A stretch of 64,000 nt of DNA from DATKKG01 sp035543015 (lineage in GTDB: Archaea; Thermoproteota; Nitrososphaeria; Conexivisphaerales; DTJL01): assembly GCA_035543015.1 (NCBI GenBank), contig DATKKG010000075.1:111420-175419 (forward strand), written 5' to 3'. Shown one piece after another: positions 17,207-25,331 of the stretch. Each line of letters starts with the position of its first letter. Positions within the stretch are counted from its first letter, which is position 1. The notes under the pieces were generated by a model. The model was not told the DNA's origin and did not search any database. It saw only the letters and a program-made list of their open reading frames with translations. The position numbers and the translations under genes are program-made.

Positions 17207-17857
17207 ATGCTTGTCATGACCGAGCTTTTCAAGAGCGACGTCGTCAAGAAGAAGGTGCTGACCACCCTTCTGTCGCTCAATCTGGAGGGCAATTGGTCGC
17301 TCCAGAGCTTTCTTCTGGAGCTGGGGCTGGGCCCCGAACTCGGTGACGCCCTACTCGAAGAGGCTGTCAGGAGCGGCCTCGTTCGGATGTCAGACCACGA
17401 TCGCCTCGTCCTGACCCCGGACGGCCGCATAAGCATCAAGGTCGTAATGGCGGGCGGAGTCTTCGACATCCTTCATCCGGGTCACATCTACACCCTCTCC
17501 AAGGCGAGGGCGCTGGGCGACATGCTCGTGGTGTCCGTGGCAAGGGACAAGACGGTGCTCAAGATGAGGGGGAAGCCCGTGATGAATTCTGAGGAGACGC
17601 GGCTCAGCCTTGTGAGGAGCCTGCGGTTCGTCGACGCGGCCCTCCTCGGGAGCGAAAACGACATCTTCGAGACCGTTGAGCTGATCAGGCCGGACATCAT
17701 CGCCCTGGGATACGACCAGGCTCACGACGAGCAGATGTTCCTCAAGAAGGGCGCGGAGAGGGGGCTCAAGTTTCTCGTCACTCGGTTGGACAGTCCCATT
17801 CCAGGGCTGAAGAGCACCAACCTCAAGAAGGACCAGCAGCTTCTGAAGTCCCTCTGA
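17207..17857 (+). CDS. cytidylyltransferase-like nucleotidyltransferase with N-terminal winged helix
   Basis: HIGH-superfamily nucleotidyltransferase resembling archaeal FAD synthase (RibL) and glycerol-3-phosphate cytidylyltransferases. Residues 1-75 look like a winged-helix domain (VKKKVLTTLLSLNLEG, then LVLTPDGRISIKVV). Residues 78-216 are the catalytic domain with VMAGGVFDILHPGHIYTL (HxGH) and KPVMNSEETRLSLVRSL in the ISSSxxR position. The substrate is not certain; FAD or a lipid head-group precursor are both plausible. It is convergent with endonuclease V, overlapping by 35 bases. Confidence 0.82.
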   Translation: MLVMTELFKSDVVKKKVLTTLLSLNLEGNWSLQSFLLELGLGPELGDALLEEAVRSGLVRMSDHDRLVLTPDGRISIKVVMAGGVFDILHPGHIYTLSKARALGDMLVVSVARDKTVLKMRGKPVMNSEETRLSLVRSLRFVDAALLGSENDIFETVELIRPDIIALGYDQAHDEQMFLKKGAERGLKFLVTRLDSPIPGLKSTNLKKDQQLLKSL

Positions 17858-18482
17858 GCTTCCTCGAAAGAGCGTCGGCCTCGACGAGTTCCTTCGGATA
17901 CCTGTTCCCCCTGGACTCCAGCCAGCGCTTTACCTGGTCCAGGGACATCAAGTTGCCCGGGCTCGCGTAGAAGGGCTTGTCGTCCCGCACGAACCAGCCT
18001 TCCGCCGCGCCCCGCAGCAGCACGGGCCTCACCTTCCCCCGCCCGGACACGTCGCCGACGAGCCTGCTTTTCGCGATGCCGATCGTCGGCTTCTCCGACA
18101 GCACCCCAACGATCGTGGCGAGGCCAGCCCTCCTGGGATGAAGCCTCCCGTGCGCGTCCACCAAGATCAGGTCGTACGCTGTCTCCACCTGCGCCAGAAC
18201 CCTCAGCAGGGGAGGCGCCTCCCTCAGGTAGAGGTAGCCGGGGATGTATGGGAACGGCACACCGTACTCCCCTGACTGCGCCTCCAGGACCCTGCCAGCC
18301 TCCACATCATAGACGACGGCCGCGGCATACGCCCTCTCCTTGGTGTATGATACGTCCAGGGCCACGGTGGTCCTAACGTCCTCCGCGGCGATGCCTTCGG
18401 GCGCGTACAGCCCGGCCAGCCTGCGCTGGACCATGGTGGCGTACGGGAAGAAGTCGCCGAACGAACTAGACCTTCGCGGCAT
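17823..18482 (-). CDS. nfi: endonuclease V
   Basis: Endonuclease V cuts near deoxyinosine in DNA (or inosine in RNA). The 219 residues contain the active-site strand VALDVSY, the wedge/lesion-binding motif PYIPGYLYLREAPPLL, and metal ligands in LVDAHGRLHPRRAGLA. Starts at ATG 18482, overlapping the translin gene stop by 17 bases, so the two are coupled. At the 3' end it overlaps the convergent nucleotidyltransferase gene. Confidence 0.94.
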   Translation of the reverse strand: MPRRSSSFGDFFPYATMVQRRLAGLYAPEGIAAEDVRTTVALDVSYTKERAYAAAVVYDVEAGRVLEAQSGEYGVPFPYIPGYLYLREAPPLLRVLAQVETAYDLILVDAHGRLHPRRAGLATIVGVLSEKPTIGIAKSRLVGDVSGRGKVRPVLLRGAAEGWFVRDDKPFYASPGNLMSLDQVKRWLESRGNRYPKELVEADALSRKLRGTSEAAGPS

Positions 18483-19113
18483 CCATCTTCTTTTCGAGAG
18501 AGCGCATCATCTTAAGGAGTTTGGTGCGCCTCGTCTCCTCGGTCATCATGCTCCTCGTGTCCTCCAGTATGGACCTGTCCACGTCCAGCTTCCTCCTCAT
18601 TCCGGGGACGACGTTGTCGTACACCGCCAGGGGCTTGATCGAGACGTAGAGGTTCTCCATGACTCCGAAGAGCCTCTCGGCCTCGTCCAGCTCACCCTGT
18701 CTTATGCAGTCGTAGAGCCTCCTCTTCGCCTCGCCTATCGCGTCAAGCAGTCCCAGGACGTAGGAGCCGTGTGACACGCCCAGCTCCTCGGAGGAAGGTA
18801 TGGGCTTGTGCGTCGCCAAGGCTTGGAGGGTCTCGGCTTCGACATATTCGGTCTCCGGTGGAGTGAGGTACTTATCCATCTCCCCTTGCGAAGCTTCCCT
18901 GAGTCCCTTCAGGCCATGCTTCGCCTTCAGGATGAGCGCCCGGGCCGATGCCGTGTCCCCGGTATGTATGGAGATGATGGCCTTGGAGCAGTCGGCGATG
19001 ACGTCCCGCGAATCCTTCAGGATCTTCTCTCTCCTTGCGACGGAGCTTTCGAGGTTCCGAGAGGCCGCTGAAAGCGAGCCCAGGACCTTGTTGAGGGAAT
19101 CTGCCTTCTTCAA
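18466..19113 (-). CDS. translin-family protein
   Basis: All-helical nucleic-acid-binding protein of the translin/TRAX family (215 residues). Typical blocks are RNLESSVARREKILKDSRDVI, SQGEMDKYLTPPETEYVEAETL, and GSYVLGLLDAIGEAKRRLYDCIRQGELDEAERLF. Archaeal members form octameric barrels that bind and may process small RNAs. ATG 19113. It lies between the inactive-type proteasome subunit and endonuclease V on one transcript direction. Confidence 0.9.
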   Translation of the reverse strand: MKKADSLNKVLGSLSAASRNLESSVARREKILKDSRDVIADCSKAIISIHTGDTASARALILKAKHGLKGLREASQGEMDKYLTPPETEYVEAETLQALATHKPIPSSEELGVSHGSYVLGLLDAIGEAKRRLYDCIRQGELDEAERLFGVMENLYVSIKPLAVYDNVVPGMRRKLDVDRSILEDTRSMMTEETRRTKLLKMMRSLEKKMDAAKV

Positions 19114-19136
19114 GGGACGACGGTCACCTGGGTCCC

Positions 19137-19733
19137 TCAGAGGGCCACTTTCTCTTCCTTGATTCCTTCCTTGGAGATCACTAGGAGGTCGATGCCGTCG
19201 CCGCTCGCCGCGTCCCTTTGGATCGCGGCCTTGATCGACTTGATGGCGAGCTGCTTCGCCTTCTCCTCGCTCATTCCGTCCTTGAACTCCGACTCGACGA
19301 CGCCGATGGCGATCTCCGTGCCGGAGCCGACCACCGCGTACTTGTCGGGTATGACGGAACCCAGGGCGTCGAGAATATAGATCGAAGGGCTCCCCTCGAC
19401 GCCGGCCAGGATGACCTGGTTGAGGAAGGGCATCATCTTCCGGTTGTACATTACAACCGACATGAGCTTGGCCACGGAGTTGGGCGTCATCTTCCGCCGG
19501 ATCTCCATCTCCCTCATCCTGATCATGGCCTGCATGTTCCTTGCGAGGACCTGCATGTCGCCTATCATGCCCGCGAAAGCGGCCCCCGTGTTCGAGTTCA
19601 GCATGAAGACCTTCTTGCCGGTCTTGCTCATGATGAAATTGCCATACGTGAACCTCTTCTCCGCCGCCAGGACCACGCCGCCATCAAAGGTCAGCCCTAC
19701 AGCCGTAGCCCCGGGAATATTGAATTCGGACAT
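19137..19733 (-). CDS. psmB: 20S proteasome beta subunit, apparently non-catalytic
   Basis: Ntn-hydrolase-fold beta subunit of the 20S proteasome (198 residues from ATG 19733, MSEFNIPGATAVGL). Active beta subunits have Thr-Thr-Thr-Val-Gly at the autocleavage site; here the aligned residues are Ala-Thr-Ala-Val-Gly, so the nucleophile Thr1 is missing. Asp17 is Glu (AAEKRFTYG). Lys33 appears kept (TGKKVF). It is probably a structural subunit partnering the active beta at 24.7 kb, as known for two-beta archaea of the Sulfolobales type. The frame also opens 18 codons earlier at 19787. Confidence 0.88.
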   Translation of the reverse strand: MSEFNIPGATAVGLTFDGGVVLAAEKRFTYGNFIMSKTGKKVFMLNSNTGAAFAGMIGDMQVLARNMQAMIRMREMEIRRKMTPNSVAKLMSVVMYNRKMMPFLNQVILAGVEGSPSIYILDALGSVIPDKYAVVGSGTEIAIGVVESEFKDGMSEEKAKQLAIKSIKAAIQRDAASGDGIDLLVISKEGIKEEKVAL

Positions 19734-19788
19734 TCGCGCTCCCCTAAAGGAGGGATGGATAAAAGGGTTATTTAATAGTGAAGCCATC

Positions 19789-20826
19789 TCATGCTTTCGT
19801 CCGTCCCGCCACCCTCACCCTGCAGAGCCCGCCCTCTCTCGTTATTCCGTAGCCGCAGCCGGTGAACCTGGCGGCAACGGCGAGGTTCGTCCTGAGGTGC
19901 TGGGTCTCCTCATCGGTGACCATCTCGCCCCCTCCCTGCAGGGCCATCAGCGGGACGAGCATGTCGGCCAGATGCCTGTCCACTGCGGCGCCCTTGGAGA
20001 GGGGCGACGCCATGCCCGAAGCCGCGGACGCCCCCACCACCTCAGCTCTGACCCCCCTTTCTCCCACCGCATCGGACCCCAGGAAGACCCGCCCGTCTTC
20101 GACGTGGCAGACGAGGATCGAGGTCCCGGGGGAGTCCGAGTCCACCCGCTGCACGAAGGCCCTTTCCGCAAAGGCCCCGGAGCCCCTGAGCCTGGCGATC
20201 GCCGAATCCGACTGCCTCTGAGCCACCGATTCCGGCAGCGAGCCGCAAACGCTGAACACGTCGACCGCGGCGTCCGACGGCTTCGAATCCAGCCTGACAT
20301 AGGCCGTCTCCTTCGCCGGCTGGCACTGGCCTTCGACCAGCCCCCCTCCCGCCGGGTAGTACCCGCGTTGTCTGACGTTCGTGCCCAAGGGCAACCCCAG
20401 CAGGGCCGCCGCCGGCTCGAAGACCTTCTCTAGGTAGTCGTACGTAGGGCTCCACCTGGTGTCTGTGCCGCCCCTGACGACCGCTCGAGTGCCGAGGCCT
20501 TTCAGGGAGACGGCGGATAGGAGGGTCTGCAGGATCAACGTCACGCTCCCCGCTGTTCCGACGTCGATCTCGATCCTGTCGGGGACTTCGGAGCCCGGGG
20601 AGAACCTGATCACATCCGAGCCCACCTTCGCATTCTCCACGACCCCTCCCGTTGCCGAAGCGAACGCCGTGACCACCGCCAGGTGTTGCGGCCTCAGGCC
20701 CGGGTTGTCCCTCTTGGCCCTTATGTTGAAGACTTCGATCCCCTGGCCCAGCACAAAGGAGAAGAGGAGCGAAGTCCGCAGTATCTGTCCTCCGCCTTCT
20801 CCCTCACCTCCGTCGATCCTTAGCAA
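19789..20826 (-). CDS. rtcA: RNA 3'-terminal phosphate cyclase
   Basis: Converts RNA 3'-phosphate to 2',3'-cyclic phosphate through an enzyme-AMP intermediate. The 345-residue protein begins LRIDGGEGEGGGQILRTSLL (family N-terminus) and contains RAKRDNPGLRPQHLAVV, RGGTDTRWSPTYDYL, the RGYYPAGGG motif and the AMP-accepting His in EETQHLRTNLAVA. ATG 20826. It stands in front of the proteasome gene on the minus strand; the two face away from NMNAT. Confidence 0.95.
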   Translation of the reverse strand: MLRIDGGEGEGGGQILRTSLLFSFVLGQGIEVFNIRAKRDNPGLRPQHLAVVTAFASATGGVVENAKVGSDVIRFSPGSEVPDRIEIDVGTAGSVTLILQTLLSAVSLKGLGTRAVVRGGTDTRWSPTYDYLEKVFEPAAALLGLPLGTNVRQRGYYPAGGGLVEGQCQPAKETAYVRLDSKPSDAAVDVFSVCGSLPESVAQRQSDSAIARLRGSGAFAERAFVQRVDSDSPGTSILVCHVEDGRVFLGSDAVGERGVRAEVVGASAASGMASPLSKGAAVDRHLADMLVPLMALQGGGEMVTDEETQHLRTNLAVAARFTGCGYGITREGGLCRVRVAGRTKA

Positions 20827-20913
20827 ACCAACACGCCTCGAGGGACGCTACGGCCTGCATTCGCTCAGGTTACTTTTTAAGATTGGTCGTCAGTAGCCCT
20901 TCCTTGGCTACCC

Positions 20914-21447
20914 TTGAAAGTGGCGCTCCTCATCGGCAGGTTCCAGCCCTTCCACCTGGGCCACGTCCGTGCTATCGAATACGCCCTGAAGCGGGCCGAC
21001 ATGCTCGTGCTGGTCATCGGAAGCGCTCAGAGGAGCCATGAATACAGGAATCCCTTCACTGCGGGGGAGAGGATGGAGATGATCGAGCTCGTGCTGCGCA
21101 AGAAGGGGCTCCTCGAAAGTGTCATCTTCGCCGAGCTCCCCGACGTGGAGAACCACTCCCTGTGGGTGCCGCTCCTGAAGTCCCTAGTCCCCAGGTTCGA
21201 CATGGCCTTCTCCAACGACGCCCTGAGCATCAGGCTGTTCAAGGAGAACGGCATCCATGTCGAGGAGGTACCTCTCCTTCGCAGGGACGAGCTACAGGCG
21301 ACGGAGATCAGACACAGGATCGCGTCAGGCAAGAGGTGGGAGCACCTGGTCCCCAGGGAGGTCTCGCTCTACCTTAACGAAACGAAGGGGGCCGAACGCA
21401 TCCGCGAGCTCTTTGCCCAGCTGGACGCGGCAAACAACAAGATTTAG
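20914..21447 (+). CDS. nicotinamide-nucleotide adenylyltransferase
   Basis: Archaeal NMNAT making NAD from NMN and ATP. The 177 residues start ALLIGRFQPFHLGHVRAIEYA (HxGH motif) with GSAQRSHEYRNPFTAGERMEMI downstream and the C-terminal EIRHRIASGKRWEHLVP (ISTxxR-type motif). TTG 20914 start. It is divergent from rtcA, with the 87-base gap holding a T-rich TTACTTTTTAAG element near 20869-20880. The aminotransferase gene follows after 25 bases. Confidence 0.94.
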   Translation: MKVALLIGRFQPFHLGHVRAIEYALKRADMLVLVIGSAQRSHEYRNPFTAGERMEMIELVLRKKGLLESVIFAELPDVENHSLWVPLLKSLVPRFDMAFSNDALSIRLFKENGIHVEEVPLLRRDELQATEIRHRIASGKRWEHLVPREVSLYLNETKGAERIRELFAQLDAANNKI

Positions 21448-21472
21448 ATAACTTCCCATCCAAGCTAGGACG

Positions 21473-22645
21473 GTGTCTGCATTGGGATACTTCCCTCAAC
21501 GCAAGCTCATAATGCTCCCGGGCCCCACCAACGTCCCCGACAGGGTAATGGACGCGATGGTGAAGCCAGTCATCAACCACAGGGGAGGGAGTTTCCACCC
21601 CCTGATGAAGAACATAGTCACCAACGCCAAGGCCGTGTTCGGCACCACGGCCGACATGGCGATACTTTCCTGCTCAGGCACAGGCGGCGTGGAGGCCGCC
21701 GTCATGAACGTCGTGCGCGGCGGCGACAACGTCCTCGTCCCGGTCTTCGGGGAGTTCAGCCAGCGCCTGGCCGACTCCATTGACCAGGCGGGCGGCCATG
21801 CCGTCAGGGTCCCCGCTCCGGCCGGGGACGCGCCCAGGCCCGACCAGCTTCTGGATGCGGGGAAGAAAGCCGGAAAGGTGAAGGCCGTCTTCGTGGTCTA
21901 CAACGACACCTCCCCCGGCACGACCTACCGCTGGATGAAGGAGGCCTCCGACGTCGCAAAGTCGCTGGGGGCGTTATGCGTCTGCGACGCGGTCTCCATC
22001 CTGGGCGGCGACGAGCTGCCGCAGGACAAATGGGGGATCGACATGGTCGTCACCGCCAGCCAGAAGTGCCTCGCGGCTCCGCCGGGGCTGGCTCTGATAT
22101 CGTTCAACGACCAGATCAAGAAGCTTCTCGCAGCCAGCCCGCCCGTCAGCACCTACTTCAACCTCGCAAAGTACGCGGACTTCGGAGCCAAGGCGGAGAC
22201 TCCTTTCACTCCAGCCCTGCCGCTGTTCTACGCCCTCGACGAAGCCCTGAAGATGGTAATGGAGGAGGGGATGGACCGCCGCATAGCCCGCCACAAGGCC
22301 ACGGCCGCCGCGTTCTACGAATCTCTGAGCGGCGTCGGCCTCCAGCCTTTCGTCAAGCCTCACGTGCGCTCCAACGTGGTCGTGACCCTCAGGTACCCCG
22401 AAGGGCTGGACGACAAGTCCTTCAGGGAATCGCTGGAGAACGACTTCGGCGTCGTCGTCGCGGGCGGGTTCGGCGAGCTAAAGGGGAAGATCTTCAGGAT
22501 CGGCAACATGGGCGAAGTGGACAAGTGGCATGTGATGACGACCGTCGGAGCCATCGGCGGAGCGCTGAACTTCATCAGTTACAGGGTGGACGTCTCCCTT
22601 ATGCTGAAGGCGGCCGAGGAACGCCTGAAGGCCCTGCCTGCCTGA
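21473..22645 (+). CDS. alanine-glyoxylate/serine-pyruvate-type aminotransferase
   Basis: Class V PLP aminotransferase (390 residues). The family opening LPGPTNVPDRVMDAM, the glyoxylate/small-molecule loop INHRGGSFHPLM, SGTGGVEAAVMNVV, Asp that pairs with the cofactor (VCDAVSILGGDELP) and the PLP Lys in TASQKCLAAPPGLAL are all present. Likely reactions are serine or alanine with glyoxylate or pyruvate. With the serA-like gene nearby this fits serine/glycine metabolism, though they are not in one operon. GTG start 21473. Confidence 0.9.
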   Translation: MSALGYFPQRKLIMLPGPTNVPDRVMDAMVKPVINHRGGSFHPLMKNIVTNAKAVFGTTADMAILSCSGTGGVEAAVMNVVRGGDNVLVPVFGEFSQRLADSIDQAGGHAVRVPAPAGDAPRPDQLLDAGKKAGKVKAVFVVYNDTSPGTTYRWMKEASDVAKSLGALCVCDAVSILGGDELPQDKWGIDMVVTASQKCLAAPPGLALISFNDQIKKLLAASPPVSTYFNLAKYADFGAKAETPFTPALPLFYALDEALKMVMEEGMDRRIARHKATAAAFYESLSGVGLQPFVKPHVRSNVVVTLRYPEGLDDKSFRESLENDFGVVVAGGFGELKGKIFRIGNMGEVDKWHVMTTVGAIGGALNFISYRVDVSLMLKAAEERLKALPA

Positions 22646-22657
22646 TTCGTCGACGAA

Positions 22658-22670
22658 GTCTTTTATACTG
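22658..22670 (+). promoter_or_regulatory. TATA-like promoter of the FKBP gene
   Basis: GTCTTTTATACTG at 22658-22670 is about 35-45 bases before the TTG start, immediately after the aminotransferase stop. Confidence 0.5.
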
Positions 22671-22703
22671 CTCTCCTAGGGTCTAAGGCTGGTAAGATCA
22701 GTC

Positions 22704-23486
22704 TTGGATAGCGGGACGCTAGCTTACATCAATTACGTGGCCAAGGTGAAGGACAACGGAGAAGTGCTAGAGGCCACACGCGAAGAGGACGCCAAGAGCC
22801 TCGGGATATTCAACCCGGTAGCGAGGTACACCCCGACCCTGGTGGCCGTGGGCGAAGGCTGGGTCCTCAAGGGGCTGGACGACGCGCTGCTCAACGCGAA
22901 GGTGGGCGAGAAGCTGAACGTCGAGATCACCCCCGACAAAGGTTTCGGCGAAAGGGATCCCACCAAGATCAAGCTCATCCCCGAGAAGAGGTTCGGCGAG
23001 AAGGCGCATGAGCTCGCCATCGGAGCCGAGGTCGAGGTCGAAGGCAAGGTGGGCGTCGTGAGATACATCGGCTCGGGCCGGGTTCAGGTGGACTTCAACC
23101 ACCGGCTCGCCGGCAAGGTCCTGACCTACGACGTGGAGGTAGTGAAGGCCGTCACGGAGCCCGTCGACATCACCAAGGCCCTCCTTCTCAGGAGGCTTCC
23201 TCTGTCCGAAGACAAGCTCAACGTAGTGCTTGACCTGGACAAGGGGACCGCGACGGTCAACCTGCCAATGGAGGTCTACTACGTGGACGGGCTTCAGTTC
23301 ATCAAGAGGGCTGCATCGAACGACGTCTTCAAGTTCGTCAAGAAGGTCAACACCCTCTCTTTCACCGAGGAATACAAGGCTCCCGAGCCTCCAAAGCCGA
23401 AGGAGGAGCCGAAGCCTGCGGAGGCCAAGCCGACCGAAGGGGAGAAGAAGGAAGAGGCCGCTCCAGAAGCGAAACCCAGTTCCTAG
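22704..23486 (+). CDS. FKBP-type peptidyl-prolyl isomerase, long archaeal form
   Basis: SlyD-like prolyl isomerase/chaperone (260 residues). The FKBP domain is split by an inserted-in-flap module in the usual way: VGEGWVLKGLDDALLNAKVGEK, ITPDKGFGERDPTKI, then the IF domain VGVVRYIGSGRVQVDFNHRLAGK, which ends in the very conserved LAGKVLTYDVEV. A second alpha/beta domain follows, and the tail from about residue 220 is low-complexity Pro/Glu/Lys. It is convergent with the G1P dehydrogenase gene (4-base overlap). Confidence 0.93.
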   Translation: MDSGTLAYINYVAKVKDNGEVLEATREEDAKSLGIFNPVARYTPTLVAVGEGWVLKGLDDALLNAKVGEKLNVEITPDKGFGERDPTKIKLIPEKRFGEKAHELAIGAEVEVEGKVGVVRYIGSGRVQVDFNHRLAGKVLTYDVEVVKAVTEPVDITKALLLRRLPLSEDKLNVVLDLDKGTATVNLPMEVYYVDGLQFIKRAASNDVFKFVKKVNTLSFTEEYKAPEPPKPKEEPKPAEAKPTEGEKKEEAAPEAKPSS

Positions 23487-24550
23487 ATTACCCCGGTCTC
23501 CACCGCCAACTCTCTGGCCTGGTCTGCGTCCAGCCTGAGCTTGTGCAGTATCGTATACCGGTCAGGCCTTACGCTCGGCGCGGCCAACAGCCCCTCCACC
23601 ACCTCTTCGTCCGTCAGGCCCAGCTCCCCGGCGCGGGAAGGCGCCTTGGCTTCGACCAGGGCACGTCTGATCCTTTCCCAGTCCAGCCCATGGAGCTTGG
23701 CCATCATGATGGACCCCAGCCCCGTCTTCTCTCCGTGGAGGCCCTTTCCGGGGGCTATCCGGTCGAGCGCGTGGCTGAACAGATGCTCGGCCCCGCTGCA
23801 GGGTCTGCTGCTCCCGGCGATGCCTGCGGCGACTCCGGCGCTGATCAGCGCTTCGATCAGCCCGCTTATCCCTTCATCGTTCCTGCTGCCGATGTTCGAC
23901 GCCTCCTCCTCCACCATGACGGCGCTCATGCGCGCGAGGTTGGCGGCGTAGGTTCCGTAGTACTCCCCCTTTTCGTCCCTGGCCAGCTGCCAGTCCTTCA
24001 CAGCCGTGAGCTTGGCGAGAAGGTCCCCCACCCCTCCGTTGAACGTCCTGGGAGGAGCCCCGAGGATCACTCCGAGGTCTGCGACTATGGCGAAGGGAGG
24101 CTTGGTCACCGCAGAATAGCTCCGCCCGAACCCCCGGATCGAGGCGAACGGGCTGGACATGCCGTCATGCGACGCGCTCGTGGGGACGCTTATCATCCTG
24201 GCGCCCTGGCGGAAGGCGGCGAGCTTGGCCACGTCGATCGACTTCCCCCCGCCCATTCCCACCACCACTTTGGAGCCGGTCTTGACGACCTCCTTCTCGA
24301 CCTCTTCGACCGCGGCGAGGTCAGGCGCTCCGACCTCCACCCAGGATCTCCCGAAGTCAGCTTCGGAAAGGCTTGCCCTGAGCTTCCCCCCCAGTGCAGC
24401 CCAGACGTTCGGCCCGGAGGCGACCACGACATGTCCCGACAGGCCGTGACCTCTGATCAGGCTTCCGGTTTCGGGGAGGACGTCTCGCCCGGCCAGCACC
24501 ACGGACGGAAGCTCCATGAGGTGTCTTCCGTTGGACACAGCCCATGCCAT
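23483..24550 (-). CDS. egsA: sn-glycerol-1-phosphate dehydrogenase
   Basis: Makes glycerol-1-phosphate, the backbone of archaeal membrane lipids, from dihydroxyacetone phosphate. The 355 residues have the NAD site VVGMGGGKSIDVAKLAA, PTSASHDGMSSPFASI, the metal-ligand Asp/His region FNGGVGDLLAKLTAVKDW, PCSGAEHLFSHALD and HGEKTGLGSIMMA, all as in the family. ATG 24550. This gene is a strong archaeal marker for the window. Confidence 0.96.
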   Translation of the reverse strand: MAWAVSNGRHLMELPSVVLAGRDVLPETGSLIRGHGLSGHVVVASGPNVWAALGGKLRASLSEADFGRSWVEVGAPDLAAVEEVEKEVVKTGSKVVVGMGGGKSIDVAKLAAFRQGARMISVPTSASHDGMSSPFASIRGFGRSYSAVTKPPFAIVADLGVILGAPPRTFNGGVGDLLAKLTAVKDWQLARDEKGEYYGTYAANLARMSAVMVEEEASNIGSRNDEGISGLIEALISAGVAAGIAGSSRPCSGAEHLFSHALDRIAPGKGLHGEKTGLGSIMMAKLHGLDWERIRRALVEAKAPSRAGELGLTDEEVVEGLLAAPSVRPDRYTILHKLRLDADQARELAVETGVI

Positions 24551-24678
24551 GACCCTTCAGCAGATAAAGCTTCACGCCCGAAAGGGAGCAGAAACAATAG
24601 ATGTGAAATGCTTATTTACCTCTCCTCGGGAGTCTGTGATGCTTTTACCGCTCGTATCAGAGCATAGGTGAAAGTACT

Positions 24679-25329
24679 TTGGGTTTGAGCACAGAGAAGA
24701 TGGATATCACGAAGACGGGGACGACCACACTGGGAATGGTCTGCGACGGCGCGGTGGTGGTGGCTACGGACACCAGGGTCACCATGGGGAACTATATCGC
24801 CCACCACAAGGGGAAGAAGCTGCACCAGATCGACCGCCACCTGGCCATGACCATCGCAGGTTCGGTGGCCGACGCCCAGAACGTCATCGACATTGCGAAG
24901 TACTATGCGGCCATGTACCGTATGGACCACGGGGAACTCATACCCGTGAGCGCAGCCGCAAGGCTGATCGCGAACATCTTCTTCAACCAGAGGTACTACC
25001 CGCTCATCGCGCAGATCATCTTGGCTGGCGACGACAAGAATGGCCCCTCCCTGTACAACGTCGACTACTTCGGGTCGCTCACCAGCGAGAAGTACACCTC
25101 CACCGGCAGCGGTTCGCCCATCGTCCTGGGCATACTTGAGGCCGAGTACAAGGAGGGGATGAGCGTTGACGACACCGTCCAGCTCGCCGTGAAGGGCGTG
25201 ACGTCGGCCATGAAGAGGGACACCTATTCGGGCGACTCCTTCGACGTGGCGGTCATCGACAAGGACGGCTTCAGGGAGCTGACCGCCGAAGAGAAGGGTG
25301 CCGTCCTTCGCAAGTTACAGGCCAATTAA
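24679..25329 (+). CDS. psmB: 20S proteasome beta subunit, catalytic
   Basis: Active beta subunit of the archaeal proteasome. A short propeptide (MGLSTEKMDITKTG) is followed by the cleavage site GTTTLGM, giving a mature N-terminal Thr. Asp17 (VATDTRVTMGN), Lys33 (GKKLHQ) and the STGSGSP/SGD late loop are present. The start is TTG 24679 or ATG 24700 (MDITKTG). T-rich elements at about 24610-24618 and 24641-24648 may serve as promoter. The FttA gene begins two bases after the stop. Confidence 0.95.
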   Translation: MGLSTEKMDITKTGTTTLGMVCDGAVVVATDTRVTMGNYIAHHKGKKLHQIDRHLAMTIAGSVADAQNVIDIAKYYAAMYRMDHGELIPVSAAARLIANIFFNQRYYPLIAQIILAGDDKNGPSLYNVDYFGSLTSEKYTSTGSGSPIVLGILEAEYKEGMSVDDTVQLAVKGVTSAMKRDTYSGDSFDVAVIDKDGFRELTAEEKGAVLRKLQAN

Positions 25330-25331
25330 GC

